Shown in pieces: positions 35,288-45,865 of a stretch of DNA of 64,000 bases (position 1 is its first letter; each line of letters opens with the position of its first letter). Made by a program: the position numbers and the translations under genes. The DNA is taken from assembly GCA_016648135.1 (NCBI GenBank), contig JADDOH010002586.1, positions 62,001-126,000 on the forward strand, read 5' to 3'. This stretch comes from Agrypnia vestita (taxonomy: Eukaryota > Arthropoda > Insecta > Trichoptera > Phryganeidae). The notes below the pieces were generated by a model. It worked only from the letters and a program-made list of their open reading frames with translations, searched no databases and was not told the DNA's origin.

Positions 35288-36638
35288 GATACAACATATA
35301 CCTAATAAAAATTGAAAGTATAGATATAAATAAAAAACAAAAATAAATATAAGGGAGTTGAATAATTAATTAGTTATACGCCTATGCAATACAATACAAT
35401 TCAATACACCACAATTGGTGCTTTTGTTTCTAATCCCCCAATATACAACAATTTTCCATAATTAGACACTGTAATCTTTTTAAATTTCTTGTATAACTTT
35501 ATAAAAACATTTAAAATTATTTTTAAAAATCATAATACCATTTAATTTCACTATTTTTAAATAATAAATCCAAAACAAACTCGTTAAGACAACAGCAGGA
35601 TCTATTAAAAAATATAAAGATTGTCGAGCTTTATATACCTATCGGATAGATCGGAAGAAAAATAGAGACAAGGATGGAAGAACACAATAACACTTGAGAG
35701 GAATCAAAAACTTGATTAAAGATATTAATTCAGAAAATCATTGTTTCTACAGAGGTAGCGTAGAATTAATTCACATTTTTAAAAAAAGAAGAAAAAAACT
35801 AGACATCTTAGAATCTTAGGGATTAATTGTAACAAAAATTTATTTTATATTCAAACATCTTCTATTACGTCCCCTCTTCTGCGCTTAGTGACTACGTCTC
35901 TACACCACTCCTCACGTCGTCCTTTAGTCTTAAGTTTAGTATTAGTAATATTACATCAGCATTGAAAACATTATATTTAAATAACGAATAGCATGTGTTG
36001 CTTTTAGATGAATTAGTATTAAAAGTCCCCCCTTCAATCTTTTATGTGAGCGAGACTCCATGTCCCATTAATCAACGATAATTTTTCTTGTCTCGCGCTC
36101 TCTATCAGTTTTTTCAGTACCTGACATTGTACTGCGTCAAAGTTTATCTTATTTGTCACGCACCCTTCGTTCCAACCCTGTCGCGCCCAAATCCTCCAGG
36201 TAGTCAATCATTTATTTTTTCATCGAATTACCATGCACAGGGGTGGGGTGCTCCGCGACCCCCCGCGCCTGGCGGCCGATCAGGGTCAAGGCTGTTCGGC
36301 AGCGGCGGCCGCAGCCTTCCCCCGCTGCGCCGCATCCGTTACGTAACAACTATTGCCGACTACCCTGTGAGGCGCGGTTTCGCTGAACGATTTTAAACAA
36401 ATTTACTGTTTTCATAGATAAGTTTAAAGAACTCCATAATTGTGATGTTCCCATCCCTTGCGTTAGGAGGACAACTTTGTAGGTATCGGGAATCCAGTCA
36501 GACTCGCTGTACTGCTTCAATATGCTTTATTGGTTATACAAATGGTTCACGCAAGCTGTTAATGATGTGGTAGCTGCATGGTAAGAGAGTACGGCAAGAA
36601 GGCATCTCTTAATTTATAACATTTTCTCTCCCTCATAC

Positions 36639-36639
<1 letters not shown>
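35288..36639. other. Intergenic DNA with a GC-rich patch at 36235-36390
   Basis: The patch has open frames on both strands and looks compositionally foreign, but no motif identifies it. It could be a promoter-associated CpG-rich stretch or a decayed element. Confidence 0.4.

Positions 36640-36701
<62 letters not shown>
36640..36701. repeat. (CT)n microsatellite
   Basis: About 60 bp of CT units with one TTT interruption. The RERERE frame on the minus strand is an artefact of it. Confidence 0.95.
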
Positions 36702-36702
<1 letters not shown>

Positions 36703-37309
36703 CATTATTTCGGACAGACGTTTATTCAGATACGTTAAAATAATCATACGGAAATTAACACCCTTGTTTTTTAGTTCTACATTTTTTTTAAGGAGACGTG
36801 TTTCGCCTTATCAATTTAAATATTTTACTTTCAACAACATGTATTTTTATGAAAACTGTTGAATAGAGCTGCTATATAATTTTCAGAATTAATATTGGTT
36901 TTTGCATTTCTGCACGATTCTAAGAAACAATTTTGTTCAAACACTAATAAAAGGATAAAAATATAAGTAAGAAGAGCATATCTATACAATTTGATTCTTG
37001 GTAACAATTATTATTATTTCTTTTTTTAGTTAAAATTTTTTTTAAACACATTTTTTTTACAAGACAGAGCCAATTACTTTTGATGGATTTTTCTCTTCTA
37101 CACGAGTGACATAGACTCGTATGTAGGAGAGGAGTAACATTACATTTATCATTTACAGAGAATTATTTGATAAAATGTACATATTCATCATTGTATATGT
37201 GTAAACAATTTAGTTATAATTAGGAAGTAATAGGTACATATATATAATAATAAGTAAAGTAATAATAAGTAAGTAATAGGTACATATATAATAAAATATT
37301 TTTTTTATT
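36702..37309. other. AT-rich DNA, no gene seen
   Basis: A short duplication of AATAAGTAATAGGTACATATA occurs at about 37225-37300. Confidence 0.5.
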
Positions 37310-37540
37310 ATTTCTGAAGGTATTTTTTCACATTTTTTTTGAATCCTCATAATTTTCCTCAGTCCTCATTTCAACAGGCAATTCGTTGAACCATTTCACA
37401 CCTCTGAATGTGTAGTGATTCTGAGCAGTTCGATTATTTTCGAACACTAATGATATTTTAAAATTGCGGGAATTGCAAATAGCAGTCTCAGCTGTTTTCT
37501 GCCTTGATGATTTGATCCATGTACCTGGCATGTCTAAAAA
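37310..37540 (-). pseudogene. Non-LTR RT C-terminal remnant
   Basis: The minus frame reads RQKTAETAICNSRNFKISLV, then NNRTAQNHYTFRGVKWFNEL and PVEMRTEENYEDSKKM. AQN.Y.F.GVK.FN.LP.E.......F is the tail pattern of jockey/CR1-like LINE ORF2 proteins. Only the last ~65 residues are present. Confidence 0.65.
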
Positions 37541-38559
37541 AAAGAGAAAATTTACGGTAGAATCAAATCCTACAAATATTGTAATTACAGGTTGTTTGAA
37601 AATGTCAATCGGAGGGATCTATATGTAATATGTATTGACATGTTCGTTTATCATTTTTTTTAAATCTATTTCATATTTGGTGTTCTTCAGCTGTTCAAGC
37701 AAATTTTATCTAAAGTCCTTAGTCTCGAAGTGCATTGGAATTGGCCCAGATTGGTTATTAATTTTATGGTTGTTATCTATCAAATGTTTCGCGAATTGAG
37801 AATCTACTCTATCTTTTTTGCCTTGATTTTTTTTATGTTCCGAGAACCTTTGTTCGAAATTTCTACCTGGATTTGATACATTTGATAAATTTTCTTATAT
37901 CCTACCTTTTTAATTTGCTTCAGTTTTTCACAAAATGTCTATTAAAATTTAATTCTAATTCGCAGTACAGTGTTAGCTTGTAAATAGCGCCATATAGGAG
38001 TGTTAGTGGAGGACATCATTATGTGGAGAAAAGAAACAACAAATATAAATTGAAAAAATTTGAACCGTTTTTCTCGTTATTTGCTTTTTATAGCTCATTA
38101 TTTGCGCCATCTGGTAGCGTTACTGACTGATATTGTTACATAGCGAATAATTCAATAAAAATATTGCCGGCATTCGGAAATTTCCCTTTGAAAAACCACC
38201 GTTTTTATAATTGGCCTTGTGTGCATGTCGAAATTATTTTCATAATTTTCATGTCCAAGATTAGTTCTAACTTTTCAGGAATGGTCCTGAATGTCAGATA
38301 TTCAGTCTGGAATTCCAAATCATTTTCACTATTTTTACAACCGAGCCAGTACCGGTATTTCTTCTGAAATGTATTTCGTCTATTCTGAAAAAAAAAACGT
38401 AAAATGCACCTAAAATGCATCATCATCCACTGCTTGATGAAGGCACATGATTCTGTCACTTTGTTCGATCCTCCGCTTAGCAAAAATGAATGAAATCAAT
38501 GATTTGATTATTTTATTAATTATTCAAGACTTGGGTCTCTTGATCGTTGGGTATTGAAA
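37541..38559. other. Intergenic DNA, no gene supported
   Basis: Nothing firm. Open frames at 38164-38367 and 38205-38483 overlap on opposite strands and lack motifs. Confidence 0.4.
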
Positions 38560-38700
38560 CAAAACAGATATTTTATACGAACCGTATAGACGCGCAGTGA
38601 TTCGATTCTCGACGTTTCGCTGGAGTCCTATCGCTACAGGGGTCAGAGACACTCTCCTGAAGACACTGTGGTACGACTCCAGTGAATTGTGAATGGTACC
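38560..38700. repeat. Penelope-type end with divergent hammerhead-like pair
   Basis: The minus motif at 38614-38646 (CTGACCCC..., stem CTG/CAG, GAAACGTC) and the plus motif at 38657-38686 (CTGAAGA, C, ACTG, loop, CAGT, GAA) point away from each other. The left flank TTTATACGAACCGTAT matches the ends of the 61879-62203 element. Both motifs are partly degenerate. Confidence 0.5.
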
Positions 38701-39049
38701 CACCGCTTACTCAGAACCGTTCTAAGAGCAAAATCTTCCATATCGGTCCTACTCAATCGTCTCCAGGTTGAAATTTTTTTCAACTAACATGCAAGACCGC
38801 GCTACCCCGCGCAAGTCGTATCAACCGTTACGAGGCGGCGCGGCCGCATGAACAAAACCATTCACTGTCTCCGCCGTTGGAAGATGTCTTTATTTAAAAA
38901 AAATACATATTGTAAAATATATATAAAGAAAAATAAATATGTATGCATATCATAATAAAAAACATAAAATTAGAAAGAAATGTCGAGAATGGAATCTCTA
39001 CACATCTGCAAGTCTCGTATAAGATATCCATTTTTGTTTTAATACCTAA
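38701..39049. other. Intergenic DNA between two hammerhead-like loci
   Basis: A GC-richer part at 38790-38880 has no recognised feature. Confidence 0.4.
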
Positions 39050-39241
39050 AAAAATGATCACGGTTTTGATCAAAATTTAGGAATTTCTATTTTACACATA
39101 AATAATTTTGGTCTGAAATTGAATAATTTAGAATCATTAGAAATTAGTAAAGCATGTAAAAGTAAATGAAATATTATTAATAATCAATTAAATTTAACTA
39201 CTGATCCAATTCTAAAAAAATTTTCCAATAAATTTGTGTAA
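39050..39241 (+). pseudogene. Penelope-like element protein, C-terminal remnant
   Basis: The plus frame reads HGFDQNLGISILHINNFGLK, then LNNLESLEISKACKSK, a TGA, and NIINNQLNLTTDPILKKFS to a TAA at 39239-39241. LN.LE.LEI.K followed by ..NNQLNL...PIL resembles the tail after the GIY-YIG endonuclease domain in insect Penelope-like elements. The RT and GIY-YIG motifs themselves are not visible upstream, so the copy is truncated. A hammerhead-like motif follows about 100 bp later on the same strand, where Penelope-like elements carry it. Identification is from pattern memory and should be treated as probable. Confidence 0.5.
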
Positions 39242-39340
39242 TCGAGAACTTCAGGAATAATATTTAAAAATAATTTTTTAAATAATTTAGAAAATCAAAA
39301 AAAAAGACATTATTCATTTCGATATTTTGACATCTGTAAA

Positions 39341-39382
39341 ACACCCTGACGATGGAAAGGTTTTTCCAAAACATGTAGGTGT
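39341..39382 (+). ncRNA. Hammerhead-like ribozyme in Penelope-like 3' end
   Basis: Order on the plus strand: ACACC (stem I), CTGACGA (core), T, GGAAA / GGTT loop / TTTCC (stem II), AAA (core; GAA expected), ACATGT (self-complementary stem III), A (cleavage position), GGTGT (stem I, pairing perfectly with ACACC). All three helices of a minimal type I hammerhead are present. One core base (G12) is A, so this copy may be inactive. Confidence 0.65.
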
Positions 39383-39849
39383 GATTAATAAAAAATATAA
39401 GTAGATACATACGAATAATACAATAAATATTTATTAACATTTACACTAGAATACGTTTTATGCGAATAAACCTTAAATCTTTAATCTGCAGATCGTTTTT
39501 CGCCTCGTGGATAGCGTTCAAGTATATTATTTACGTCTAGAGATAAGACCAACTGATTGCACTAATTTTCGCTTTTTAACAGTGACAATGACCCGATGTG
39601 TAGGAATATTTCTACCATTCTTGCGCGCTTTCTTTTTTAAAATATTTCGTTATTGTTTATCCAAGGATTAAATAAAACATAACGAATGCAGCAAATTATC
39701 GTGATAACAAAGCGAAGATGTACCTGAACACATGCAACGCCCTTTTACATAATGACTGCATAATTTATTACACTACCTAGTATCGCATTATCCTATTCTT
39801 TTCATAACTCATGCGCGTAGGCAGCTCCAACTGTTTCCGATCTAAAAAA
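39383..39849. other. Intergenic DNA, no gene seen
   Basis: Nothing recognisable. Confidence 0.4.
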
Positions 39850-40720
39850 TAAGAACTTGCTCACTTACTTACCATCGAGCCGTCTCCTAGGGGTGGTAGG
39901 CAGACAGGATAGAGCGCCAAACTCTTCTGTCCTGACACACAAATCTCCCCTCATTCACATTCATACATTTTCGCATACAAGTTCGACGATTGCTGGATCG
40001 TCAGGACCGTGTTCCAGTATCTGGTTAATTTGGTCGCCCTCTCTTTTTGGGGTAGTCAACACTTGCGTCATATATTTTCCGCCATTCATTCGCTAAGCAT
40101 GCCCTGATCATGACATCTGAACCTTTTTTTAATTCTATTAACTGTGATATTCTTATCTTGTTCTTCTTTGTGCTGGGTTTTTTCCAATAAAATATCTTGT
40201 TGTGGACTCGTAATTTATTGGCGGTAACAATACGTTTTACAGAGATACGGTGATAACATTGATAACAATGATAACAATAGCGATCGGTCTCGATATAATG
40301 CAAAAAAGCCCTTTCACTCACGCTGCTCGCCCTTACATCCATTTACCCACACTGTCATGCTCTGTCCCCTTCGCGCGTTGCGACTTACGTTCCGCAGATT
40401 CATTTCATTAACTATGCTAAGATCAGATTTACATTCTTTCGTACTAACTTCATTCTTTACTCTATCATAAATGGATTTGCGACACATATGTCTAAGTGAG
40501 CTTATCTTCTGTTGCTTTCAGTCTTTGTACTTTCGTTCCTCTTCTCCCGGCTCCAGGCTTCACTTCCATACATCAGCGTTAGTACCAGTATTCCATTGTG
40601 TGCCGGTAATCTTGCCTCGGTAGACACTTCAGCTTTTTCCCTTCACCTTCGCATCGTTCACCTCTGATCGGTCGAAGTGAATATTGGTGTTTTTGCTTTT
40701 AATAGTGATTTGAAAATATG
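39850..40720 (-). pseudogene. Non-LTR RT (RTE-like) C-terminal remnant, minus
   Basis: Blocks in minus-strand order: HNGILVLTLMYGSEAWSREK then RNEST (about 40530-40610), SLRHMCRKSIYDRVKNEVST then KECKSDLSIV (about 40410-40500), and near the end NRRTCMRKCMNVNEGRFVCQ then DRRVWRSILSAY (about 39890-39985). The same blocks appear in the better copy at 48285-49056. Unrelated sequence, including the open frame 40025-40342, separates the blocks, so this copy is broken by indels or an insertion. No catalytic domain. Confidence 0.75.
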
Positions 40721-41529
40721 ATTTTGAAAGGAACAGGCTATATTTCCTGTAACATCACGAATTCAGTACATTCGAAGTAAGTTATCCTCAATTAATGTTG
40801 TGAATATTGATGCCTTTGCTTTTATACACCTCAGATTGGGTTTGTAAACGTTGTAATGCGAAAGGGTTGGAGATCTCAGCAATCGGACAGGGAAATTACG
40901 TGCGTGGTTGGTGGTTGCACGTACCGCGCGTAACTTTTGACGTATCCCTCGCACCGATCAACCGAGAGAAGTGACCTTGGGCTGAGGCGTGAGGTACCTT
41001 CTTCCGCTAATAATGATGCAGACCGCAGACATTTTATTTATCCAATATTCCGCAGGCAATTAATCACTGTTTGACGCGAGTCACGTGACTTTATCGTGTA
41101 TACATAATATCGTCCTGCGATCGTGGCTAAAGAAGGCAAACGAAACACTTGAAGTTAATTAAAATATTATTAATTTATCTATTTCTTAATTCACACTATC
41201 TCTTACTAATCACTCGTCTACGGACTTGAAGCTCGTCTGTTGAATATTCGAACGTCTGTGGTCGCACTTATTTCCGAACACCCGTTAGGTTAGCTAAGTA
41301 CTTGCTGGTATTTCTGTGACTCTTCTCTTATCTGTGACTTCCACAAAACGTCAAAAAAAAAACTGACGCGCGCGTATACGGCAATTTATAACAGGTCGCT
41401 TTGACGAAATTTCTTTTGTATTTTAGTGAATATGATCGTCTCGCGAATGTTCCCGTATAATATTGTGCTAGATTGTTTGAAAGACTTTGATTATGTGTAG
41501 TTCTTATTATTTTAGACTCCGTGACGATA
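40721..41529. other. Intergenic DNA, no gene supported
   Basis: Nothing recognisable. Confidence 0.4.
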
Positions 41530-41695
41530 CTTGATGAAGATTTCCCCTCGCCCCGTCAATCATTTCGGTCTCCCGCCATCTTTCCCTTGTCCTTCCCGCT
41601 TCTACAATAATTTCATCTGCCCTTCGAGACTTTGGGTGTCTTCTGGGTCGTGGAAGTACCCGTTGGATAACATACTGTGGATAACCCCTCAAAAA
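41530..41695 (-). pseudogene. Non-LTR RT tail remnant
   Basis: The minus frame RPRRHPKSRRADEIIVEAGR then TRERWRETEM follows the RR.RPK.RWADEI......R.RWRE.EEAF pattern at the C-terminus of many insect LINE proteins. Short and isolated. Confidence 0.5.
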
Positions 41696-41869
41696 TGGCG
41701 TTAAATTAATCATTTTCATAACCTTAATTTATTTACTTATTATAAAATAAATGAAAATACAAAATGTACAATTCTCTGTGTATCAATGCCTGTCACTAAC
41801 GCTAGCAGATTGGTGATATAAATATGCAACTCGCATACGAAACAACGTGTGCAAGTTAAATAGCTTTAA

Positions 41870-42065
41870 AAAATTTGATAGATGTGGTAGGGTACGGATG
41901 GAATAGTGAACGTAACATTGTGTAAAGTGATCACTAAAGCCAGCCGTACGATAGGTCGTAAGCCCGAACGAACACCCAAAAAGTCTTCCGTACCTACTTT
42001 CCTGTATAAAATATACGGGAAAGTAGGTATGGAAGTAGCTTCGTCTCTGAGATATCTATAATATA
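41870..42065 (-). repeat. Dispersed repeat D1, minus copy
   Basis: GAACGTAACATTGTGTAAAG, AAGCCAGCCGTACGATAGGT and TAGCTTCGTCTCTGAGA. A small inverted duplication of the TACTTTCC segment (41994-42028) lies at its end, right before jockey fragment 2. Confidence 0.75.
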
Positions 42066-42087
42066 TCTAGTTAATCTATAATATATC

Positions 42088-42600
42088 TTATGGTGAAGAA
42101 AGTCCAAAAGAAGTTTCTGAGATATCTCTACATGAGAGAGTACGGGCATTATCCTTGGCTTTACCCAACCGAGTTTCTCCAGGGTATTCTTGGCTACAAT
42201 AGTCTAGAGACTAGAAGGAATGTGTATTTGATTACACATTTTAATCGATTGTTGCGCGGTATGATCGATAATCCTGAAATTATGCAGAGCATTGGTTTGT
42301 ATGTTCCTGATAATTACGTTAGACATCGTCAGCCTAGATTGTTTCACATTCCAATATACAGGACCAACCTGCCGATGGTTATGCCTGTTGGAAGAGCCAC
42401 AGCTATGCTGAACAAAATCGCTTTGGGTATTGATATATTCCATGTGTCTGAGGAGGTTTTCCAAAGCGGGATTCTTTGACCACCTTTGACCAGATTTTAT
42501 GTTATTTTTAATTTATTATATATTTTTATTTTAATAATATGTATGCCTTGAACACTTAGTTTGTAATGTACATATTATTAAATAAATTGAATTGAATTGA
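42088..42600 (+). pseudogene. Jockey-like non-LTR RT C-terminus, fragment 2
   Basis: The frame 42090-42479 reads MVKKVQKKFLRYLYMREYGH, PWLYPTEFLQGILGYNSLET, RRNVYLITHFNRLLRGM, PDNYVRHRQPRLFHIP and RTNLPMVMPVG. KVQKKFLRYLY is the region just after the RT domain. It extends about 13 residues further upstream than the copy at 9862. Downstream come AATAAA and a tandem TTGAA tail (about 42583-42600), a retroposition signature. The upstream junction abuts repeat D1. The catalytic part is missing; the listed start is simply the first Met in frame. Confidence 0.78.
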
Positions 42601-42639
42601 ATAGTTTAAAGTTAATTGTGATTTTTTTAATTGTGGAGT

Positions 42640-43040
42640 TTATTTTATGGTGATGGGGCGATGTGTGAAGCGCACCGCTTAATTAAATCGAGATATGGTC
42701 CGCTGCTGTCCGACCTTGGCTTTCGAGTGCATCCGGTGCAGCGATCGATGGAGAGCTCTGCAGAGGCTTTGTGCAGCATTTCCCGCCGAAACAGGAGAGG
42801 GGCGGGCCCTGTGGGGGGCGGGGGGGGGCTCAAGGTCGCGCCCGGGGGGTTGGGTCCTTGCGACGCAACACTTCCCAAACTACGGTGTTCGTTCAAAACT
42901 AAAGATCGTCGTTCGTTTCTCCCGCAGAGTATAAAATTGCGCAGAGACGAACTAAACCCCCTCTTTAGGCGAGGGGATTGGGTCATACTGGAAGTATTCC
43001 CCACTCGCGTATATTTATGACACATACTGCAGTTTTTAAT
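42640..43040. repeat. GC-rich module with TATAAAA, shared with 13440-13545
   Basis: GC jumps sharply at 42780-42860 (runs of G and C). Overlapping open frames exist on both strands (42631-43020 plus, 42645-43025 minus, 42695-42934 plus) without recognisable motifs. CAGAGTATAAAATTG at 42924 and GAACTAAACCCC at 42949 recur at 13448. It may be an LTR or promoter-like part of an unidentified dispersed element. Confidence 0.5.
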
Positions 43041-43504
43041 TTTAAGTATTTATTGAAGCACCTTATCAATTCTTTGGGCCCCCGACCCTACTAGAACAAG
43101 GGGATGAAGATGATGATGATGATGATAATAGTACCCCCTCACTAGGATAATCCTGTGTCGAGGTGGGCGTGTTACACAACATTATATTATTTACATTATT
43201 ATTTTCTTTTATCTTTTATTAATATTTTATCCATTTTATAATACGTTTTTTAAATATTATCCCATTTTTTTCTTTTATTTCAATAGTCAGTCTATTATAA
43301 AATTTAGTACAGTAATATTTAGTGGATGTCTGCCGAAATGCTGTTTTTGTAACCGGTATTAAGTCATTTATGTTTCTACTGTGTCTTTTCTGTGTGTTTT
43401 GATAGTTTTTAAAATTTATATATTGGTGGATAAGTAAATTTTTTGCATATATTTGCCAGATAGTCGGAATATAACACTAGCTTTTGCTATTAAAATAGTT
43501 TGCT
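43041..43504. other. AT-rich DNA with (GAT)n at 43104-43127
   Basis: GATGAAGATGATGATGATGATGA-type microsatellite, a common LINE tail. No gene. Confidence 0.5.
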
Positions 43505-43560
43505 GTAATAAAAAACTTGCTGGTGTCCTGGAATTGAGCTCGAACCGCCTACCTACCACC

Positions 43561-44040
43561 CACGCGCGTGCAGTGGGAACAAGAAGCATGACTTTTATTG
43601 TACCGTATATTTGGGAAAAAAAATCGAAATTAAATATTTATTTGGCAGAATCTTATGGAATATTAAAATATGAATAAAATGTTAATTATTGTGATTTGAA
43701 TATGATATATCTCGTATTTCTATTAAATATTAAAATATTAATATTGGAATATTAAAATCTGAATAAAATGTTAATTATTGTGATTTGAATATGATATATC
43801 TCGTATTTCTATTAAATATTAAAATATTAATATTGGAATATTAAAATCTGAATAAAATGTTAATTATTGTGATTTGAATATGATATATCTCGTATTTCTA
43901 TTAAATATTAAAATATTAATATTGGAATATTAAAATCTGAATAAAATGTTAATTATTGTGATTTGAATATGATATATCTCTTATTTCAAAATATATGCTT
44001 AGGAAAAAGTCATGTTTCTTGTTCCCACTGCACGCCCCTG
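43561..44040. mobile_element. hAT-like MITE with 8 bp target duplication
   Basis: The 480 bp element lies between exact CTACCACC duplications (43553-43560, 44041-44048). The left end CACGCGCGTGCAGTGGGAAC and right end GTTCCCACTGCACGCCCCTG are inverted, continuing through AAGAAGCATGACTTTT / AAAAAGTCATGTTTCTT. The interior is an 89 bp tandem array. No transposase. Confidence 0.93.
43656..43985 (+). repeat. 89 bp tandem array inside the hAT MITE
   Basis: GAATAAAATGTTAATTATTG occurs at 43672, 43761, 43850 and 43939, exactly 89 bp apart. Later units are nearly identical, so expansion is recent. Confidence 0.95.
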
Positions 44041-44105
44041 CTACCACCAGATCACTAGGCGAATGTCTTGACCATTACACTAACAAGCTACTCATCAAGA
44101 TTTAA

Positions 44106-44387
44106 AAGACTGCTCAGAAACTGAAAAATCTCTTTCTCGTGAGGTTTTTTATATCTGTCTACTCATCACCAATCTGTGGTTTTTTGGATATGGATTTTTT
44201 AAAATTAACCGATGGCCCGAATCTGTAAATCTCCGATTGGAAAATGTATTATATAATTAATATTATATGTTCATGCTTTGCTACACATTTATTCCTAATA
44301 TTATATTGTTACATTCTGTTTATCTTTACATGCCTCTTCATACTCATTGATACACTTTAAAAATAAATAAATATTTTCCTTACTATA
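44106..44387. other. AT-rich DNA, no gene seen
   Basis: Nothing recognisable. Confidence 0.4.
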
Positions 44388-44929
44388 CAGGGTTATTTGT
44401 AAAACAATAATAACCTCGCAGGACTATATTCCTGCCTTGATTATGAGTCGAAAATGTTCAAGCTATTATGACCTAATATCAATAGTTATGGAAATATGCG
44501 ACATCAAAGTTTGCATTTTTTTTTTCAATATTTCTGACTTATTTTTTGTAAAACGATGGACTATCGTTACAGTAACTCGATTTTTTCGATCGATAATTTC
44601 GATTACGAAAAATTCATTCGTTTCAATACAAGTTAAATAAAATGATAATAACCCTGAAAAAATTCCAATTGGAATTCGAAGGTTTTTATTTTTTTATTGG
44701 ACTTGTATTAAAGGGAATAAATTTTTCATATTCGATATAAGTTACTGTAATGATAGTTCAACGTTATACAAAAAATATGTCAGAAATATTGAAAAAAAAA
44801 ATGCAAACTTTGATGTCGCATATCTCCTTAAATATTGATATTAGGTCATAATAGCTTGAACATTTTCGTCTCATAATCAAGGCAGGAGTATAGTCCTGCG
44901 AGGTTATTAATGTTTTACAAAAAACCCTG
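44388..44929. mobile_element. Foldback MITE, CAGGG family, copy 4
   Basis: CAGGGTTATTTGTAAAACA at left and TGTTTTACAAAAAACCCTG at right, flanked by TA (44386-44387, 44930-44931). 542 bp, nearly fully self-complementary and very close to the 21041 copy. Confidence 0.9.
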
Positions 44930-45502
44930 TATAATCAATAGATGATATTATGCATCATGTACTTCTGTCCCCAAACACAAGTTTGACTTTTCTGGGGATA
45001 GTTAAACAAGTATAAAAAAATATAGTAAGTAATCATACTGTAACATGTATCTATATTATTTTATTTTCAATAAATTATATTTTGATAAAAAAAATGATTT
45101 CGTTGGGTTCAGAGGATTATATCGTTGGGTTCAGTGGATTACATCGTTTTGCGTAGCCCACGCCTTTCATATTATTGCTAGGAGACTTCTGACTGAAATA
45201 CTGAACAAAGATCGCGTGTGACTGAGAATATACACACCGTTGTGTAGAACATTTTCAATGCCTTCGCAATGTACTAAATATAAACTATTATACGCTTTGG
45301 CTTTATTTGATGTGTTTTCTGACTTTTTATAATACAACGTCTTTGTTACATTATTTTATTGTTCGGCTTTATTCAAAAGATCAATGAATATAGACGTTTA
45401 TAAGATTTCTTTATATATTATTTTATCGTATCGCAAAATCTTGCTGAATCTAAAAAAAATGTTAAATAATTTTTATTATATTACTAAATTACTCAAAAAT
45501 AT
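44930..45502. other. AT-rich DNA, no gene seen
   Basis: A short direct repeat (TATCGTTGGGTTCAGNGGATTA) near 45100-45140. Confidence 0.45.
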
Positions 45503-45865
45503 ACAAGATGTAACAGAGCTAATCCACAATATTTTACAGGTAGATTTCTGCTTTAATTACGAGCAACCATGATCTAATATCAAGAATTATAGAGATATGC
45601 TACATAACAGTAACTTATATCGAATATTAAAAATTCATTCTCTTTAATACAAGTCAAATAAAATGATAAAGACCTTTCATATTCAATAATATTTAAGTTT
45701 TAAAAGTTTTACAAAAATATATCAGAAATATTGAAAAAAAAGCAAACATTGATATTAAATATCTCCACTATGGATATTAATTAGTTCATGGTTACTTTAC
45801 ATTTTCGACTCATTATGAAGGCAGGAATCCATTTATAAAGTTTTTGTTACTAATTATGAGACATA
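45503..45865. mobile_element. Foldback MITE, CAGGG family, decayed copy 5
   Basis: ACAAGATGTAACAGAGCTAA, ATATCAAGAATTATAGAGAT and, in the right arm, TTTCGACTCATTATGAAGGC. The right end is lost, and 45838-45865 (AAAGTTTTTGTTACTAATTA) is instead a repeat D1 end. Confidence 0.65.

Larger units (their letters stand above)
43505..44105 (-). mobile_element. tRNA-derived SINE split by a hAT MITE
   Basis: Removing the MITE (43561-44040) and one target copy joins, on the minus strand, TTAGTGTAATGGTCAAGACA (A-box region) and TTCGCCTAGTGATCTGGTGG with GGCGGTTCGAGCTCAATTCC (B-box region). This is a tRNA-like head with a near-consensus B box (GGTTCGAGCTC). Similar wording at 52545-52615 suggests a SINE family rather than a functional tRNA. 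Confidence 0.7.

Noticed and set aside
36559..36747. Minus ORF with an RERERE tract
   Set aside because: Produced by the (CT)n microsatellite.
42631..43025. Long GC-rich ORFs on both strands
   Set aside because: G/C runs remove stop codons, and the translations are Pro/Gly/Arg low-complexity without motifs.
43656..43985. Regular 89 bp repeats, considered as a CRISPR array
   Set aside because: There are no variable spacers, the whole unit repeats, and it lies inside a hAT MITE in insect-type DNA.
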